Origin: Palaemon carinicauda
Taxonomy: Eukaryota > Arthropoda > Malacostraca > Decapoda > Palaemonidae
Assembly: GCF_036898095.1 (NCBI RefSeq)
Contig: NC_090729.1
Span: 64,293,455 to 64,357,454, forward strand
DNA: 64,000 bases
Direction of reading: 5' to 3'
The translations under genes and the position numbers were made by a program. A model generated the notes under the pieces. It worked only from the letters and a program-made list of their open reading frames with translations, did not search any database and was not told where the DNA came from. How positions within the stretch are numbered: position 1 is the stretch's first letter; every line of letters starts with the position of its first letter. Positions 37,643-50,123 of this stretch are shown in pieces.

Positions 37643-39480
37643 CGTAGTTGAACTCTACGGAATCACAGTGAAAATTTCGGGAGGTTACGATGCACATAAT
37701 CCAGTAGTTGTCGGCACCGAGTCTAAGCGAACACACTGAATAAGACAAAAAGCAAACTGAAGTCTTACGGGTAAATAAGTATTCAAATTCGAATATGTTA
37801 GAATTATCTACTCAAATCAATCGAAGGCAAAGTCTTTATGTTTCAACTTACCTGCACTATCTCCAAGAACAATTTTGTCTTAAGTTTTCGAATTTAAATA
37901 TTCACTTGTTACGGCAGAAAGAACACTCGTTCTCTGCAGACACTGAACTCCTCGTCAGAGTCGGACCAAAACATATCATCAACTCTGTTTTTCTTTTACT
38001 TTGTCCGAACCTCTCGAACAATCGTTGAAAAATAAAGACGGGAAAACAAAACTAATTCCTTATAAGGAATACATTTAACATTAAATTATTTAATTCAATT
38101 AGAATACAAGAAGAGAAAAGTTATGAATTTACATCTAATATTAACAAAAGGCAATCATTCAGTTTACTTTCCGTTCATAAACGAACACCAGAAATGCAGA
38201 CAAAAAGTAAGGAAAACGAACTAGTCAATTCGACTATTCTCCCACGAATGCAATGACCATTCTCCAATCAACTATTTCTACAACTTAGTAATAACGAGCG
38301 CCATTCACTTGTCTAACTCTTGTTGCTCACTCTCCAAAATGATATGGGGAAACTTTGAGAAAATTTCAGAAACAGATGTTATGCCACTTCGTACTAAACA
38401 TGCAGGATCAAGAAGGGAAGACACCTCCAACAAAGTTGAATTATTTAGCTGAAGCCGTTTTTGTTAAAGAGTATGGTATTAGTCCAGGAGTAATGTCAAA
38501 AATGGAAGAATCGTTCTTTGGTAACCAGCAACCAACAGCAAGCATCTCCAGACAATGAAGTAGGCTGATAAGAGACTTTTTATTTCAAGATTTCTCTTTG
38601 AGTAAAGAGGGAACATTTTCAGTGGGGGGCGAAACCCCCACCTCTTTAGTTGGCAAGGACACTGCAATTTAGGTCGGGTTATGGGAGGTCCTTTAGTTTA
38701 GTGCATAACTGCATATCCTGTTCACTTCCTTGTACCATTGACTATATAGGTAATCCCTGGTGATATAGAATTTCCCAATTTCTGCAGTACCTTTAACATC
38801 GACCTGTTCTCATAAATCTTTGATACTCATCTAGTGATTTTATTTGGTTTTCAGTCATATTTATAATTTTTTTGGAAGTTTATAATTCTTCTGTCTACCG
38901 ATAAGTGTTCGATTCTGTTCTTGGGAAGAATGAGCCATTTCTTGTAGTCACCTTAAATGGCAGTCAGTCACGTGATCTCTCTTGGCCAGAACCTTTCTTC
39001 ATTTCGAATTTAAGGTTTATAAACGTCCTTTGGAAACAATTAAAATCTTCTATTGGGAAGAAAATGCGCAATGCTTTCACATTCACAATATTAGTTTATA
39101 ATATATCAAAGACTTTTGTATATAACCACAACATTCTTTATTAGGAGATATTTCCTGATGAACAGTTACTTTATTTCCAAGATTTGAGTTATTGAATGGA
39201 TGGTTTCTGGATTATTTTTAAAAAGTAATAATTTACGTGAAATTTCTATGAAAATATCTATACGATTGATGAAAAATTAGCCTAAGTAAAATTATATCTC
39301 TGAGTAAGTCATCAGTTGGTAACATGAGATCTCTGCAACCTCCTAATGATGTATCTGGTCGTCAGTTTGTATGTATGACATATCTTCAAACGGTAAAGAG
39401 TTCATACCTCTTCCCGATAAATATTCATCCTGTCAATATCTGTTGACCATTTGGTTCTTCTTATATGTCTATTGTCAAAC
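37643..39480. other. Unassigned DNA with short open frames
   Basis: Frames at 37795-38028 and 38355-38558 (plus) are the longest. The second (MRKFQKQMLCHFVLNMQDQE ...) resembles nothing I recognise. The palindrome TTCCTTATAAGGAA occurs at 38056-38069. Confidence 0.4.
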
Positions 39481-39954
39481 TGTAGCGTTGGTCAAAAGTT
39501 GTCAGATGATTTCACCATATTACTCGCCCGAAATGAGTTAATAATTATTAGTAATTATCCAGGGGATTCCATCTGATGTCGCCGATTTTCCTCGATGGGG
39601 CGCAATTAAACGTTGTTATCCTTAAAAATACATTTAATGGACTTCTTGTGGTTACATTGCTCTGCTTCTGCTAACAACCGACTCCCAAGTGAACGTCTCA
39701 TAAACAAACTCAAGAACCTAAGCATATGATCGACCAATAGAGCATCGCCTCTCTAAAGACTTAAATCCTACTCCTATACAAAAGTACAAAGAATCACATC
39801 CCCTCTTTGAGGTAATCAATAAATGCTTGAACCCTAATATCAAAATACATTATTTCAGTTATATACATTCTCGAACATGTTTCATCTATGCAATGTTGCG
39901 CAATACACGTAACATTTGAGGTAATACAGTACATTATTACAATAATACATAACA
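39481..39954 (-). repeat. 3' LTR of gypsy derivative
   Basis: 474 bp. The first ~225 bp (39481-39705) match 41424-41650, including 'aattatccaggggattccatctg' near 39560 and 'cttcttgtggttacattgctc' near 39640. Confidence 0.8.
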
Positions 39955-39971
39955 GTCTCCTCCCCCTTCAC
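39955..39971 (-). other. Polypurine tract (minus strand)
   Basis: GTGAAGGGGGAGGAGAC on the minus strand directly precedes the 3' LTR start TGTTATG. Confidence 0.8.
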
Positions 39972-41151
39972 TTGACATTGTAAAAATCTTTATAAATCTA
40001 ATCGAAGCACCTATCATCTGAATATCAAAACCATTATAACCTTTCAAAACTCTATTTGTTCCTTCTAATAACAAATTAGGAAATGCTTTTAGCTGTTCTC
40101 TCAGACATAATTGATACATCGGCTGCTATGTCAACTTGCATCAAAATAGGTTTACAGTTAATGATTACTTCTACCATGATATGTTTCTTTGTATTTTTAT
40201 TGACAAAATTTATGCGAAACGCAAAATCAGTTTCTGACTTATCCTGATAATCATGAAAATTTTCCGCATTATTCTCTTGACCAATAGTATCAACTGTAGC
40301 ATTTATTTTTTTTGCGTACTGTTTAGGAAATCTACAAGCAGTTGCAAAATGACCCATCTTTCTGCAATTCTGGCATGTCTGTCCAGTAGCAGGGCATTTC
40401 TTTGCTTCGTATGCAAGATGATCAGTTTTACCACACCTATAACACTAGGGTTTGTCCTGTTGTTTCTGTGTATAGGCCTGATTCTGATGTTTATGAACAT
40501 TAGTCTTTGGCACTTTTCTATGACTAGGCTTTGACATATTCCTTCTGTTTCTCATTATTTTTCCACTAGAAACCTTTTATACTAACTTTTGAACTTTCCA
40601 TTCTTTTGCTTGTAGAACTACCTATTATGTTACTTTGCCCATTTGATGTTTCTAAATCTCTGCCTCTTATCAAGACCTTTTCAAATGTTAAATCTTTATC
40701 TTGCAATAATTTCTTTCTTAGCTCTTGTGATGTGCAATGTGCAATAACTTGATCTATGATAACATTTTCTAACTCTAGAAATTCACATGAAACAGCCAAA
40801 TTTTTTAAGTCTAGTCACAAATGCATCTAAACTTTCATTTTCTTTCTGATAAGCCTGTGCACTGAATTGGTATCTTTCAAAAAAATTATTGACTTGAGGA
40901 GCAAAATATGTGGTAAGAGCCTTAATTGTAGCTTCACTTGTGTCATCTGTAGGCTGCAATGTCTGAAACACTTCCCGAACTTCCCTGCCTGCTGTATGAA
41001 GTACTGGTGACTTCTTTTGGGTAATCTTTCATGTTCCCTAATGCTTCTTAATAAATCTTAAATTCCTCACACCACTGCTGCCATCGTGTTGCAACAGAAT
41101 TGGGCTCCACTGTGATGCTAAAAAGTTCAGGATGTTCAATGTCAAGAGACA
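39972..41151 (-). pseudogene. gag-protease of gypsy derivative
   Basis: ATG near 41151 begins MSLDIEHPELFSITVEPNSV, then TRWQQWCEEFKIY, typical of Ty3/gypsy gag. Broken frames follow: MFQTLQPTDDTSEATIKALT (40971), YFAPQVNNFFERYQFSAQAY, then IIDQVIAHCTSQELRKKLLQ (40799-40566). The nucleocapsid has two knuckles (CYRCGKTDHLAYEAKKC, CQNCRKMGHFATAC) near 40440-40350. The protease region reads ILMQVDIAADVSIMSE: the catalytic D-T/S-G has become D-I-A, so it should be inactive. Several stops and shifts are present. Confidence 0.8.
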
Positions 41152-41403
41152 TTTTGACTGCTTACCTTGATACCTAGATTAGGTTAAGCTACTGTTCTAA
41201 AGTCACCTTGTACTTCCTACCTTTTTTGTATCCTAGACAACCTTAAAATACACTTTGCTTTCTTGTTTTGTTTGCTTGTGTTTGATGAAATTCCTCAGGT
41301 TGGTTGGCTGCATGGGAAATCTTCATTGGGCTTTTCTCCTGCTCCCGGCCGCTGATCTACAAAGGCTCCAATGTCTCTTCTGCTTCTCGTTGATCTCTGC
41401 ATG

Positions 41404-41423
41404 TTTTCTTCCTCCTGTTGTCG
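41404..41423 (-). other. Primer-binding site of gypsy derivative
   Basis: TGGCGACAACAGGAGGAAG on the minus strand, adjacent to the 5' LTR end. Confidence 0.65.
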
Positions 41424-41650
41424 CCAGTATTGCGTTGGTCGTAAGTTGTCAAATGATTTCACCATATTACTCACTTGAAATTAGTGAATAATTATTCGTA
41501 ATTATCCAGGGGATTCCATCTGATGTCGCTGATTTTTTTCAATGGGGTTTAATGATACGTTGGTATTCTTAAAAATACATTTAATGGACTTCTTGTGGTT
41601 ACATTGCTCTCACTCGGCCAACAACCAACTCCCAAGTGAACGTTTGATAC
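41424..41650 (-). repeat. Partial 5' LTR of gypsy derivative
   Basis: Homologous to 39481-39705. Similarity stops near 41650 after CCCAAGTGAACGT. Confidence 0.75.
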
Positions 41651-42661
41651 ACACTCTTCCATTCCGTTTTAGTAATTTTGAGCAAAAAGCTGAACAAAAA
41701 AGGTAAAAGGAATGACAAATAAAAGTAATAATGAATAACTAGGGGATGTATGCTGTACTTTAGATTTTAACCTCCCTATGACATGCCTTAAAACATCTAG
41801 AAATACATTAAATGTGTAAGCAATGATTGCAGTACAAAAAATATTATATAACAAAAAACAAAATGAACCGATGTTTGCTATTTTAGAAAAAGGAGGACCT
41901 TAGTGTCGGCAGCTTCAAATTGTACCATTTTGGAACAATATTACTGCAGGTGGCAACACTGCTTGATGATCCTTGATTTATAAATCTTTGGTAAGAAGCA
42001 GCATTTAACAGACAGAACAAATATGCTTGTTCCTTTGTTCTTCACAAATTGATAAACTGGAGTCAAACTGCAAAAAATAGACATTAAGCTGGCAGAGTTA
42101 GCTTTTGATAACAAATAAGAGACAATTAATTGTTCTGAATACGTTTATGCAGGAGGGAACTCCACAAAGTCTCTCACTTATGATAGCCATTGTACAATAA
42201 TTCTAATATTTTGCAGTTGATATTGTAACAGTTATTCATTAATGACTCTGTGGTGAATGGCGACATTATAAAGGCTGACTTGAACTGATTTGTCCAGTCA
42301 TACGTTATCAAAAATATTATTGAAATTTATAATGTTTTTATGTAAATAATTCTAAAAAAAAAAAAAAAAAAAAATCTAAGTAGGAATAATTTTCGGTGTA
42401 ATGTACTTAATTCTCTTGAAGTCATTATAGGACTTCTACCTTTTCCACTTATCCCTCCTCATCCCAGAGTCCAAATGGCTCCTGGGAGAAACAAACTAAA
42501 ATAATTTTGGGTCCTGTATGGAGAAATTATCTCATACTGATAAACAATTTCTCTTTTAATTTAGGTGATACTTACAATTTTACGAGTATAGTCAGACAAA
42601 ATTGTCCACTTGTCATACCATAAAAAAAAAAAAAAAATAATTTCAACTATAACTAATCTTG
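41651..42661. other. AT-rich DNA with poly(A) runs
   Basis: Two A tracts (about 21 at 42354-42374 and 15 at 42623-42637). These could be retrotransposon tails, but no element body is recognisable. Confidence 0.45.
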
Positions 42662-42735
42662 CTTGCTTGATTTTAGAGCAGCACTTACACAGATGTGCAA
42701 GGCACGGGCTCTTGCTCTAATGGCAGACCATAAGT
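42662..42735 (-). repeat. LINE 3'-end fragment with stem-loop and (CAAG)n tail
   Basis: Plus-strand GGCACGGGCTCTTGCTCTAA, then a degenerate partner arm; a CTTG repeat (minus-strand CAAG) lies at 42660-42670. Same architecture as 35375-35450. Confidence 0.5.
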
Positions 42736-43284
42736 GGAATAATATGTGAAAATGAGGGTTGCTAATCGAAATCATCGGAAATGAAACTATTTAGACAGGT
42801 AAATTCCATAAGCAGGAATTATCTTCATGAGAATAATTATCTTAATAAAAATTTTCGGAATGAATTGTGTGAAATTCCCATTTGATATTGATTTACATAA
42901 ATATAATATGATTTAGACAAACACAGTCTCTTTCTTCTCAGAAATTGGTAAAAAGTTCTGTCATATTCTTTTTATTTTAGTCCATTGCTTAGTGTCAATG
43001 AGAGTTTGTAAACTGCCTCAATTTTAAATTCTCTTTCACATAATAATGAATATGAATTATTAATGATTCTAACCAGTAAAACCATGCGGCATGATGTAGT
43101 GTTTTCTTCACTAGGTGGTGGTGGTGGTACAACCTTTCAATTTGGCATCATCAGAAAACAGATTATTTGCATCTCTTAATTCCTGCAATTTAAGGCTTTA
43201 TTGTCTATTTCAAATATGGCCACAAAGTATTCAATGGGTATAAATCCTCCTGAGAATGCTCATCCTAGCCCTCAAAACCTACAA
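42736..43284. other. AT-rich spacer
   Basis: Contains (GGT)4 near 43115. No gene recognised. Confidence 0.4.
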
Positions 43285-43600
43285 GTTACTTCAAATGCTG
43301 TTCTCCTGTTCCCTACAGGACCTAGTGGATCCGTTTGTCGTATAGTATTAGGTATTTGGAGTATCACACTGTGCAATCCATATTATTTGTCAAAACCATA
43401 TTACAGAAGCACTTATAGGAAAGCCTTTGATTTCCTATTGAAAGCCGTAATAATATCTTCATTCTTTCAAAGGATGTCTAGAGGAAGCTTATGGTATAGC
43501 TCTAGAACCTACAGTAGACATATATATCTTGGTTCCAATAACTTGAAACCATCTGTAAGTATTGTCATGTCTTTAATTTGTCTCACAAACATAAGGTCAG
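43285..43600 (-). pseudogene. Decayed copy of LINE B 3' end
   Basis: Follows the order of 26610-26905: 'ccctacaggacct', 'gaggaagctta', 'ctctagaacctacagtagacatata', then 'tggttccaataacttgaaaccatctgtaa'. The long plus-strand open frame across it (43201-43848) is an antisense artefact. Confidence 0.65.
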
Positions 43601-43684
43601 CAAACAATGCGCATATTAACAATTTTGCTGAAAATCTATCTGAATTTCATGATGTTTACCAGAAAATATCATTATTTAAACATT

Positions 43685-43965
43685 GGACACTGGGCATGGT
43701 GATTGCCCGGACTGGGGTTCGAGTCCCGCTCAAGCTCGATAGTTTTAAAACTGGTCTACAATCTCCCCATCCTTGTGAACTAAAGATGGTGGAGGTGGAG
43801 GGGGTCTACCTGTTAAGTCATCAGCCACCATTGCCTGGCCCTCCCTGATCCTATTTTGAGTGGAAAGAGGCCTATATATATATGGTCAGTCTTAAAGGCA
43901 TTGCTCTGCTAGTTTAGGCATTCTTACTGTCCTCTCCTCTGCCTTTCATGAGTAACTTTTTGTTG
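43685..43965 (+). repeat. tRNA-derived SINE
   Basis: Contains a canonical pol III B box GGTTCGAGTCC at 43716-43726. The A box upstream is weak. The body that follows (near GTCATCAGCCACCATTGCC, then a GGTCAGTC ... GGCATTGCTCTGCTAG segment) resembles a SINE body I associate with decapod genomes from memory. The 3' end is not sharply defined. Confidence 0.65.
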
Positions 43966-44249
43966 AGTACAGATTTTTTTCTGATGTGATCTCCTTTAGC
44001 ACCCCTTAAGTGATATATACCAGAATTACATATGTGCTACCTTACCAGGGATGAAACTCGAGCATGTGTCATATGGCCATTACCTTGAATACTGCTGCTT
44101 TTTAACTTAGATTACCTGAAAACTTTCTCCAATTAACTTGAATTTTAAAACTGAAATTACCTCGAAACCATGAACATTATCGCTAACGAAGGTAATTACC
44201 TTAAAAGTTTAAACCTTGTTCCTTACTCAAATCCATATCATCCTTCAAA

Positions 44250-44650
44250 AGCTGATAAACAGGACTTAAAAAGGCAGTGGGTCTGTCTGGTGACGTAGAA
44301 TTTCCTTAGTTGGTCAATCCATTGTCTTATTTTCTTTCCCCTGCTTCTTCTTTTGTAATCACTATGGACCCATTCAGTTATTATTATGTCGGTCTATTGT
44401 CTATCATTCTCATTATATGTCCTCTCCATGTCCATTTTTTTCTTGTCGTTTGAATACCCTCTACTTTAGTTTGTTCTCTTATTATCCACGTTGCTCTTTT
44501 ACTGTCTCTTAGTTTCATTCATATCATTAGTCTTTCCACAGCTCTTCAAGATGTAACTAGCTTGTGTTTTGAAGTTTTAGTAAGGATCAAAGTTTCTGAT
44601 ACACATGGTAATACTGGTAGGACGATTTTATTAAATAGTTTACTTTTTTA
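44250..44650 (-). pseudogene. RTE-like LINE RT C-terminus
   Basis: The minus strand reads VLPCVSETLILTKTSKHKLV, then RAVERLMI, MKLRDSKRATWIIREQTKVE and WTWRGHIMRM with few interruptions. The S-E-T-L/W, R-A-x-E-R and W-x-G-H blocks are those of the C-terminal region of RTE-type LINE polymerases. The catalytic domain is not present. Confidence 0.65.
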
Positions 44651-47600
44651 GAAAAAGTGGTATTTCACCTTTCTTAACCCATTTTATTTACCAAAACTGA
44701 TATTCTAACATTGTGAAAGTCATTTACCCATGTTTCAGATAATGCTAATATGTGAAAATATTTCTCATTTATCAATTGGACTGAATATTTCCTTAGACAC
44801 AATTCAAAAGTTATGAAATTTCTTTATTCACTATAAGGTCGAATAGTTTGTTCAACTCACGGCAATTTATACATTTTATCTGTTGTGAGTTGTGTTTCTT
44901 GGTGGTTTGATTTCCTGATAATTACATATGGTTAATTTATCTCCGTAGTTTTATGAGAAAATGTTCATGGGGGTTTTTTGGGGGTGTGCTGACACACAGC
45001 TTGAATGACACCAGCACCAGGACATATGAGAGACATACTATTTCTTGTTTTGGCAAAGATGACCCTCTGGGATGCCAGGGAAGCTTACTGATTTACTATA
45101 CAACGTTCCTTTCTCCACATCCCTCTTCATGAAGCTTTATTTGTAGGGGACTATCAAGTCACAGGAAGAGCTTATTCCAAAGAAGCTCTTGAGGATTAAT
45201 AGTAGGAAGGATGCAAATCTAATAGAAGCGTATGGGGATCGGCATTTTGGGCACTCGTAGATTAATGTGCCACACACATTGGTCTAGTCTTTGTAGACCC
45301 TTTTCTTATCTACAAAGGAAAAACCTCCTTGACCAGCGAGGAATATCCTTGGTCCTCTACATCTGCCATAATCAACTGCTCATAACTCAAATCACTGGAG
45401 GAAAATGAAGAACAACTGAAGTTCTCGAACTCTGAAACATGATCCTCATTCTGTAAAGCAACAGATGCTAAACTATCAGGGCTACAAAACAAATGCTTCA
45501 GTTTACTTTCTTCTATGGAGGAGGAGATATATGCAGGAACAATCCCGCTTAGCCTTATTCTTTCTACAACCTTTATACTTTAATTCTGCAGAGAAGACAT
45601 CCACTCCATAAAAACATCCCAACGAGATATCATATCAAACTTGATTAAGACCCATTCAGAGAATAAGCGGGTTAACGATTTTTGTAGATCAACCATTACT
45701 TAAGCTTTTCTTTATCAGATTCAAGAAATGAAAATCTTGTCTAGTCTCATCCACTTCTAATTATCTAAAATATTAATGAATTGTTTTTTATATTATTGAT
45801 TACGCTACCTCCCTATCAGGCATATAGCTAAAGCATAATCATTCGTGGATTTGAGAGCTTAAAAATAATTATACTTCTTGACTGCAAATAGGGATGAATA
45901 ATTAGAAGTGAAGTTAAGAAGGGCAAAGACACCTAGTAGGTTGGGATACGCCTCAAAGGTTATGTTAGGTGGGGAAAATTAGGTTAGGTGGTGTTTTTTT
46001 GCTATGTTCTGCATTATTTGTCCAATGATTCAAAATATTATATATGTTTTATATACATATGTAATACCTTCATCATATAAAAATTTCAAGTCATTCGATC
46101 AAAAGCTTTTGGATTTATTGGCCAAGGTATATGTTTCTCCACTCATGTGATGCCAATTGTATTGAAAAGCATACCATCAAAACCTCTTAATAAATCTAAT
46201 AAATTTTTTTACTGATTTTTTTTTCATAACTTTCTTCGTCATGAAAAAAGAGAAAAGGGAAATTCAAATTTCCATTACAAAAAAAAAAAAAACTGTGAGA
46301 TCTCTATTTTTCTTTTCATTGATATTTCTCTTTAAAATTGAACAATAAGTAAGTGAGAAAAATGTACCTAAGTGTGATTAAGTATGTTTTAAGTTTTAAA
46401 CTCTCGCTTTTATGATAACCTTACTTTGTGCTTTTATTGTTTATTCCTACACGAGGGCTCCATAAAAAAGGTATTAAAGCCATAAGTTAACGATACACCT
46501 GGTGTAAGTGTTTCATGAAGTGCTAGCTGCCTCTCTTTGTTGCCAGAGTTTTATTTAGAATGTTCCAGCTTTGTACTCTTTTTCATGGTTCTCTCTCTTC
46601 TTGGCTGTGTTTTTTAGCTCTCTGCCAACTTTTTGTTTTTCCTTTGACCTTAGGTTCACGAGGACATTGTAAAAATATGATGTACATATGAAGAGCAATT
46701 AAACAAAGACACATACAATATAACTTCTAAACATCTTTGGAAACTGGCTGGTCTTTTCGTAGATCGTACTTTGTGTTAGCCTACCTTCTACCAGTGTCTC
46801 CCATCTCTGACAGAAGTACGAGATATCGGAAATTAAGCGAAAAAAAAAAACAAATCGTTATATATCTGCAGATAAAATCACACACAAAGACAATTCTGTC
46901 GAACTCAGTTATGCAGACGATGCTGTAAGAATTATGTCATTATTTATTGACCACTCTAGATTCATTACTTGTAAATATAAATGCCTGAAACTTCTGGAGA
47001 GTATAGCTTATATGATATGTTTAAGCATACAGAGAAACTATAAAGCGATTTTAAATTGCTTAAAGTTGTTATGGACGGTCCCCTTAAAACATTATCTCAC
47101 TGCTGTTCTGTTGTGACCAGGGTTACATAGATGTGCTGACACGTCAGCCATGTCGCTCAGTATTAGAAGTAAAATGTGCTTTTTCATTCTCTCCCAACAA
47201 ACTACAGAGGTTCTCAAAGTAGTAAACACTGCAGGAAACACCACAAAACCCTTCATCGACCTAAAAGGTGATGTGCATTGATTTTATCACCGTATTATGA
47301 GCTGTAAATGAACGAGGTCAATATTAGGGATGCTTCATTTTCCAAATTTCCTGCTACTAGCTCAGTGACGTAGATATATTCTTTAACCAATCTTCTGGCA
47401 GCTGGAGGATAGATTTGCCAGATATTGTATGGTTTTAGATATAATAAAAGGGAAAATTTAACATCAACCTCAGGGGATGGGTGGAGCTATCGACATATGA
47501 TTTTGATAATGGTAACAATGTTTTTCATTTCCGACCCATTTTATCATTATTTTCTATCCTAATTCATCAGAATGGCCTTTTATGATGATAATAAGGATTC

Positions 47601-47814
47601 TTTAACATATACTAGTGACTCTGACATTGACAATGGAAGTGATTATGACATATCAAAGGATGAAAGTGACGACTGTCCAAACGTATTCTTATGATTATAA
47701 GGTAAAATCTAATTGCGTGAAAGTGATCTGAAAACAATGTATGACGCAAGATTGAAGTCTTCAAATATGTATGAATAGGTTTTATATATATCTACAATAC
47801 ATGTTTATGCCTTT
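44651..47814. other. 3.2 kb without recognised elements
   Basis: AT-rich with scattered homopolymers. Short open frames (for example minus 45492-45310, rich in Ser/Glu/Asp, and an acidic 41-codon frame at 47571-47696 with D-S-D/D-E-S-D runs) match nothing I know. If a host exon is hidden anywhere in the window, this is a candidate region, but I cannot support one. Confidence 0.4.
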
Positions 47815-47890
47815 TTCTTTTTGTTGTTGTTGGGGGTATTAAAGCCAACACTTGTTGTTGGCACGGGCCTTTCCCTTGGTTGGCCCGTAG
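47815..47890 (-). repeat. LINE 3'-end fragment with stem-loop and (CAA)n tail
   Basis: ACGGGCC (47863-47869) pairs with GGCCCGT (47882-47888). A minus-strand (CAA)n tail lies at 47821-47831. Same family of 3' ends as 35375-35450. Confidence 0.55.
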
Positions 47891-48438
47891 TATGCCTTTT
47901 TCAGTTTTTTATAAGGTATGTAATAATAGTAGGTAATGATATTCTAGGCTAGAGTGTGCGTATGCAAAAACACTTACAAATATCCTTATAAACAGATCCA
48001 TTCAACAAACAATTATTTCTTGTATATTTATCAGAGATTTTCTTATGACCGTTTTTTAAATTAGCTGACATTCTGACATGAAAAAAATGCATCTAAAACT
48101 AATTTATTATCCCATCAAAAACTAAAAATGTCTTAATATTTTTATCAATTTTAATCTTTGAAATGAAAAAAAATCATATTTTTTATATTTCTGTAAGATT
48201 TTATCATTGATTTTTCATCTCCATTTCAAATACATTTTTTGGGTAATTTAGTTTGTGATAAATGAGAAAATATTAGTTTTATGAGAAAATTGGTCAACTC
48301 ATAACACTCACTCGTGGGTTAAGGCATACAAGTCCACCATTTTGTCAAGCGCCATCCCGGATATACTGCAAGTGGATTAAGAATATCACAGGTTGTGAAA
48401 TGTAAGAGAGCCTGATAGGTAGACACTACTGGACAAAA

Positions 48439-48735
48439 TTGACTGAGATTCTTACAAAAGAGCAGCAAATGCCATCAACAGCAAATCGACGATCAAGGGA
48501 TCTTTTCAGATACCGTCGCTCCAATGAGTACGCAGGGAGATATCGGTGCTCTCGTCACAAAGCTCTGAGCTTTCTTGCAGTCAGTAAAGGAAACATTGCT
48601 GAGCAAGAAGGGAGACACATTCATCAATCCATTCCAACAATGTTAGCTGCATAGTGAATGGAACTAAGAGACAGGATGCAACAAATAAGATTTCTAAATG
48701 CAACACAGAAGCTTAGTAATGTTTACAGTGCACTA
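48439..48735 (+). CDS. Unrecognised short open frame, possibly degraded coding
   Basis: 71 codons beginning MTEILTKEQQMPSTANRRSR, rich in Arg/Ser, ending at TAG. A continuation after the stop reads LRDRMQQIRFLNATQKLSNV. Codon use looks less AT-driven than the neighbourhood, which is the only reason for listing it. No domain recognised; an exon or transposon fragment are equally possible. Confidence 0.2.
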
Positions 48736-48879
48736 TTTGGAATGTCCTGAAAACAGTAGTAATCCATGCTCCCGTTAGTTACCCCCTTTTTTATATCTAT
48801 TATTTCCCCCAGTTTCCCATCATGCTACGTATCCTCACAGGTTTGTCTTTTATGTAGCTTCAGAAGAGTTTTTTTTTCC

Positions 48880-49760
48880 ATTATTATTGGTAGTTCTAAT
48901 TAGAGTATTTCATATTTGAGGCCGTCATACCATACTTTGTCAAATGGCTTTGAAATATCTCTGCAGATGACATTGCATTGGTGTTTTGCATTATGTTGGT
49001 TCATGGTTATTGTTTAGTAAATTGCCATGAGGGCAGTTTCATTGCTTCTCCCTGTTTTTAAATCGGGTTGGTGCTTGTAGAATATTTTGTTATTTTCTAG
49101 GAATCTCCTTAGTCTTGTGTTTATGATTTTTTCAAACACTTTTCCGGGTACTTCCAGCAGTTTGATTGGCCTTCTTTTTGCTGGCAGTTTGGGGTCTTTC
49201 CCTTGTTGGGAATTCCTTCTTTACTTGGTTTTGGATAATATCCTATTGAGAGTGTAAGGTTTAATATTTGTTGGAGTCTTCTCAATGCCTCGGTTGGTAA
49301 TTTGGATAGCATTAACTTATGCCACTTTTTCCTTGTTCTTTGTGTTTGAATGATTTTACTGCTTTCTTTATCTCATGCATTTTAATGTCTGTTGTTAAAT
49401 AGTTGTCCTCGTCCAGTCTTTGCAGATCTGCGTTTTGATAGGGGATTGTTCGTTCCCTATGGCCTTGTAGGAAGTAGAGGACTTCTGCTTCTGTGGCTCT
49501 GTCGAAATTTGCCTTTTTTTCTTCTGTGAGTTCGAGTGTGCTGACCTATGTTTCAATTAGTAGTTTGATTTGATCTTCGGTGTCATCCACTTTATCACCA
49601 TTATTGTTAATTAAGTAAGGTATTTCTATTTTGGGTTTTCCCACCAGTCTTTTTAGGTTTTTCTCAGAATTTTCCTGAGTCTTTGTATATTCATCCTAGT
49701 TTGATTATCGTGTTGTTCCACTTTTCTCTGTTTATGCTGTTGGTTTCTTCCATTATTCCA
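48880..49760 (-). pseudogene. LINE C reverse transcriptase, N-terminal half
   Basis: Minus strand pieces: MLSKLPTEALRRLQQILNLT, SIGYYPKPSKEGIPNKGK (the I-P-K-K-G block), then KVFEKIINTRLRRFLENN, FYKHQPDLKTGRSNETALMA and a partial motif A (ISKPFDKVW) near 48950. The Y-A-D-D region is not found downstream. Confidence 0.65.
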
Positions 49761-50123
49761 TTTTAATGTCTTTTTTAGGGTGTATGTTACCTTTATAAAC
49801 CTTTGAGTTTTTTATTGTAGGTAATTTATTGGTTGTGATAGCAATTTTAAGTACTGTAGTCGCTTTCTCTGATGTGTTTATGATATGATATTCTCTTTAT
49901 TGGATAGACTGTTCCTATTTTTTCCACGATGTCAGACATCCATATATTGCTAAGTTTATTGGGTTTAATTTTGTTGTTGGGATCTATGTTCCTGTGTGAG
50001 TGTATCTTTAAAGATTTCCCAGTTAGCTCTTTTGGTGTTTCGCCTGTATTTTAGTTCTTTGACTTGGTTTGTTTGAGAATTTAGATATAATTGGAATATG
50101 ATCAGATAATTTAATCTTACCTG

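Larger units (their letters stand above)
39481..41650 (-). mobile_element. Ty3/gypsy gag-protease-only derivative (minus strand)
   Basis: Left block 39481-39954 is a complete 3' LTR (minus-strand TGTTATGTATT ... ACGCTACA). Right block 41424-41650 is the matching end of the 5' LTR. Between them lie a PBS, gag and a protease. RT, RNase H and integrase are absent: the polypurine tract follows the protease after only a few codons. This is a large internal deletion derivative. The 5' LTR is cut at about 41650, so no target duplication can be tested. Confidence 0.8.

Noticed and set aside
34779..38069. Palindrome TTCCTTATAAGGAA at 34779-34792 and 38056-38069, considered as ends of one element
   Set aside because: Homology does not extend beyond the palindrome on either side, and the interval is explained by other elements.
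43700..43770. Possible intact tRNA gene
   Set aside because: Only the B box is canonical; acceptor and anticodon stems do not fold and no clear A box is present. Called a SINE instead.
43201..43848. 215-codon plus-strand open frame
   Set aside because: It is antisense to a decayed LINE B 3' end and runs into a SINE; chance opening.
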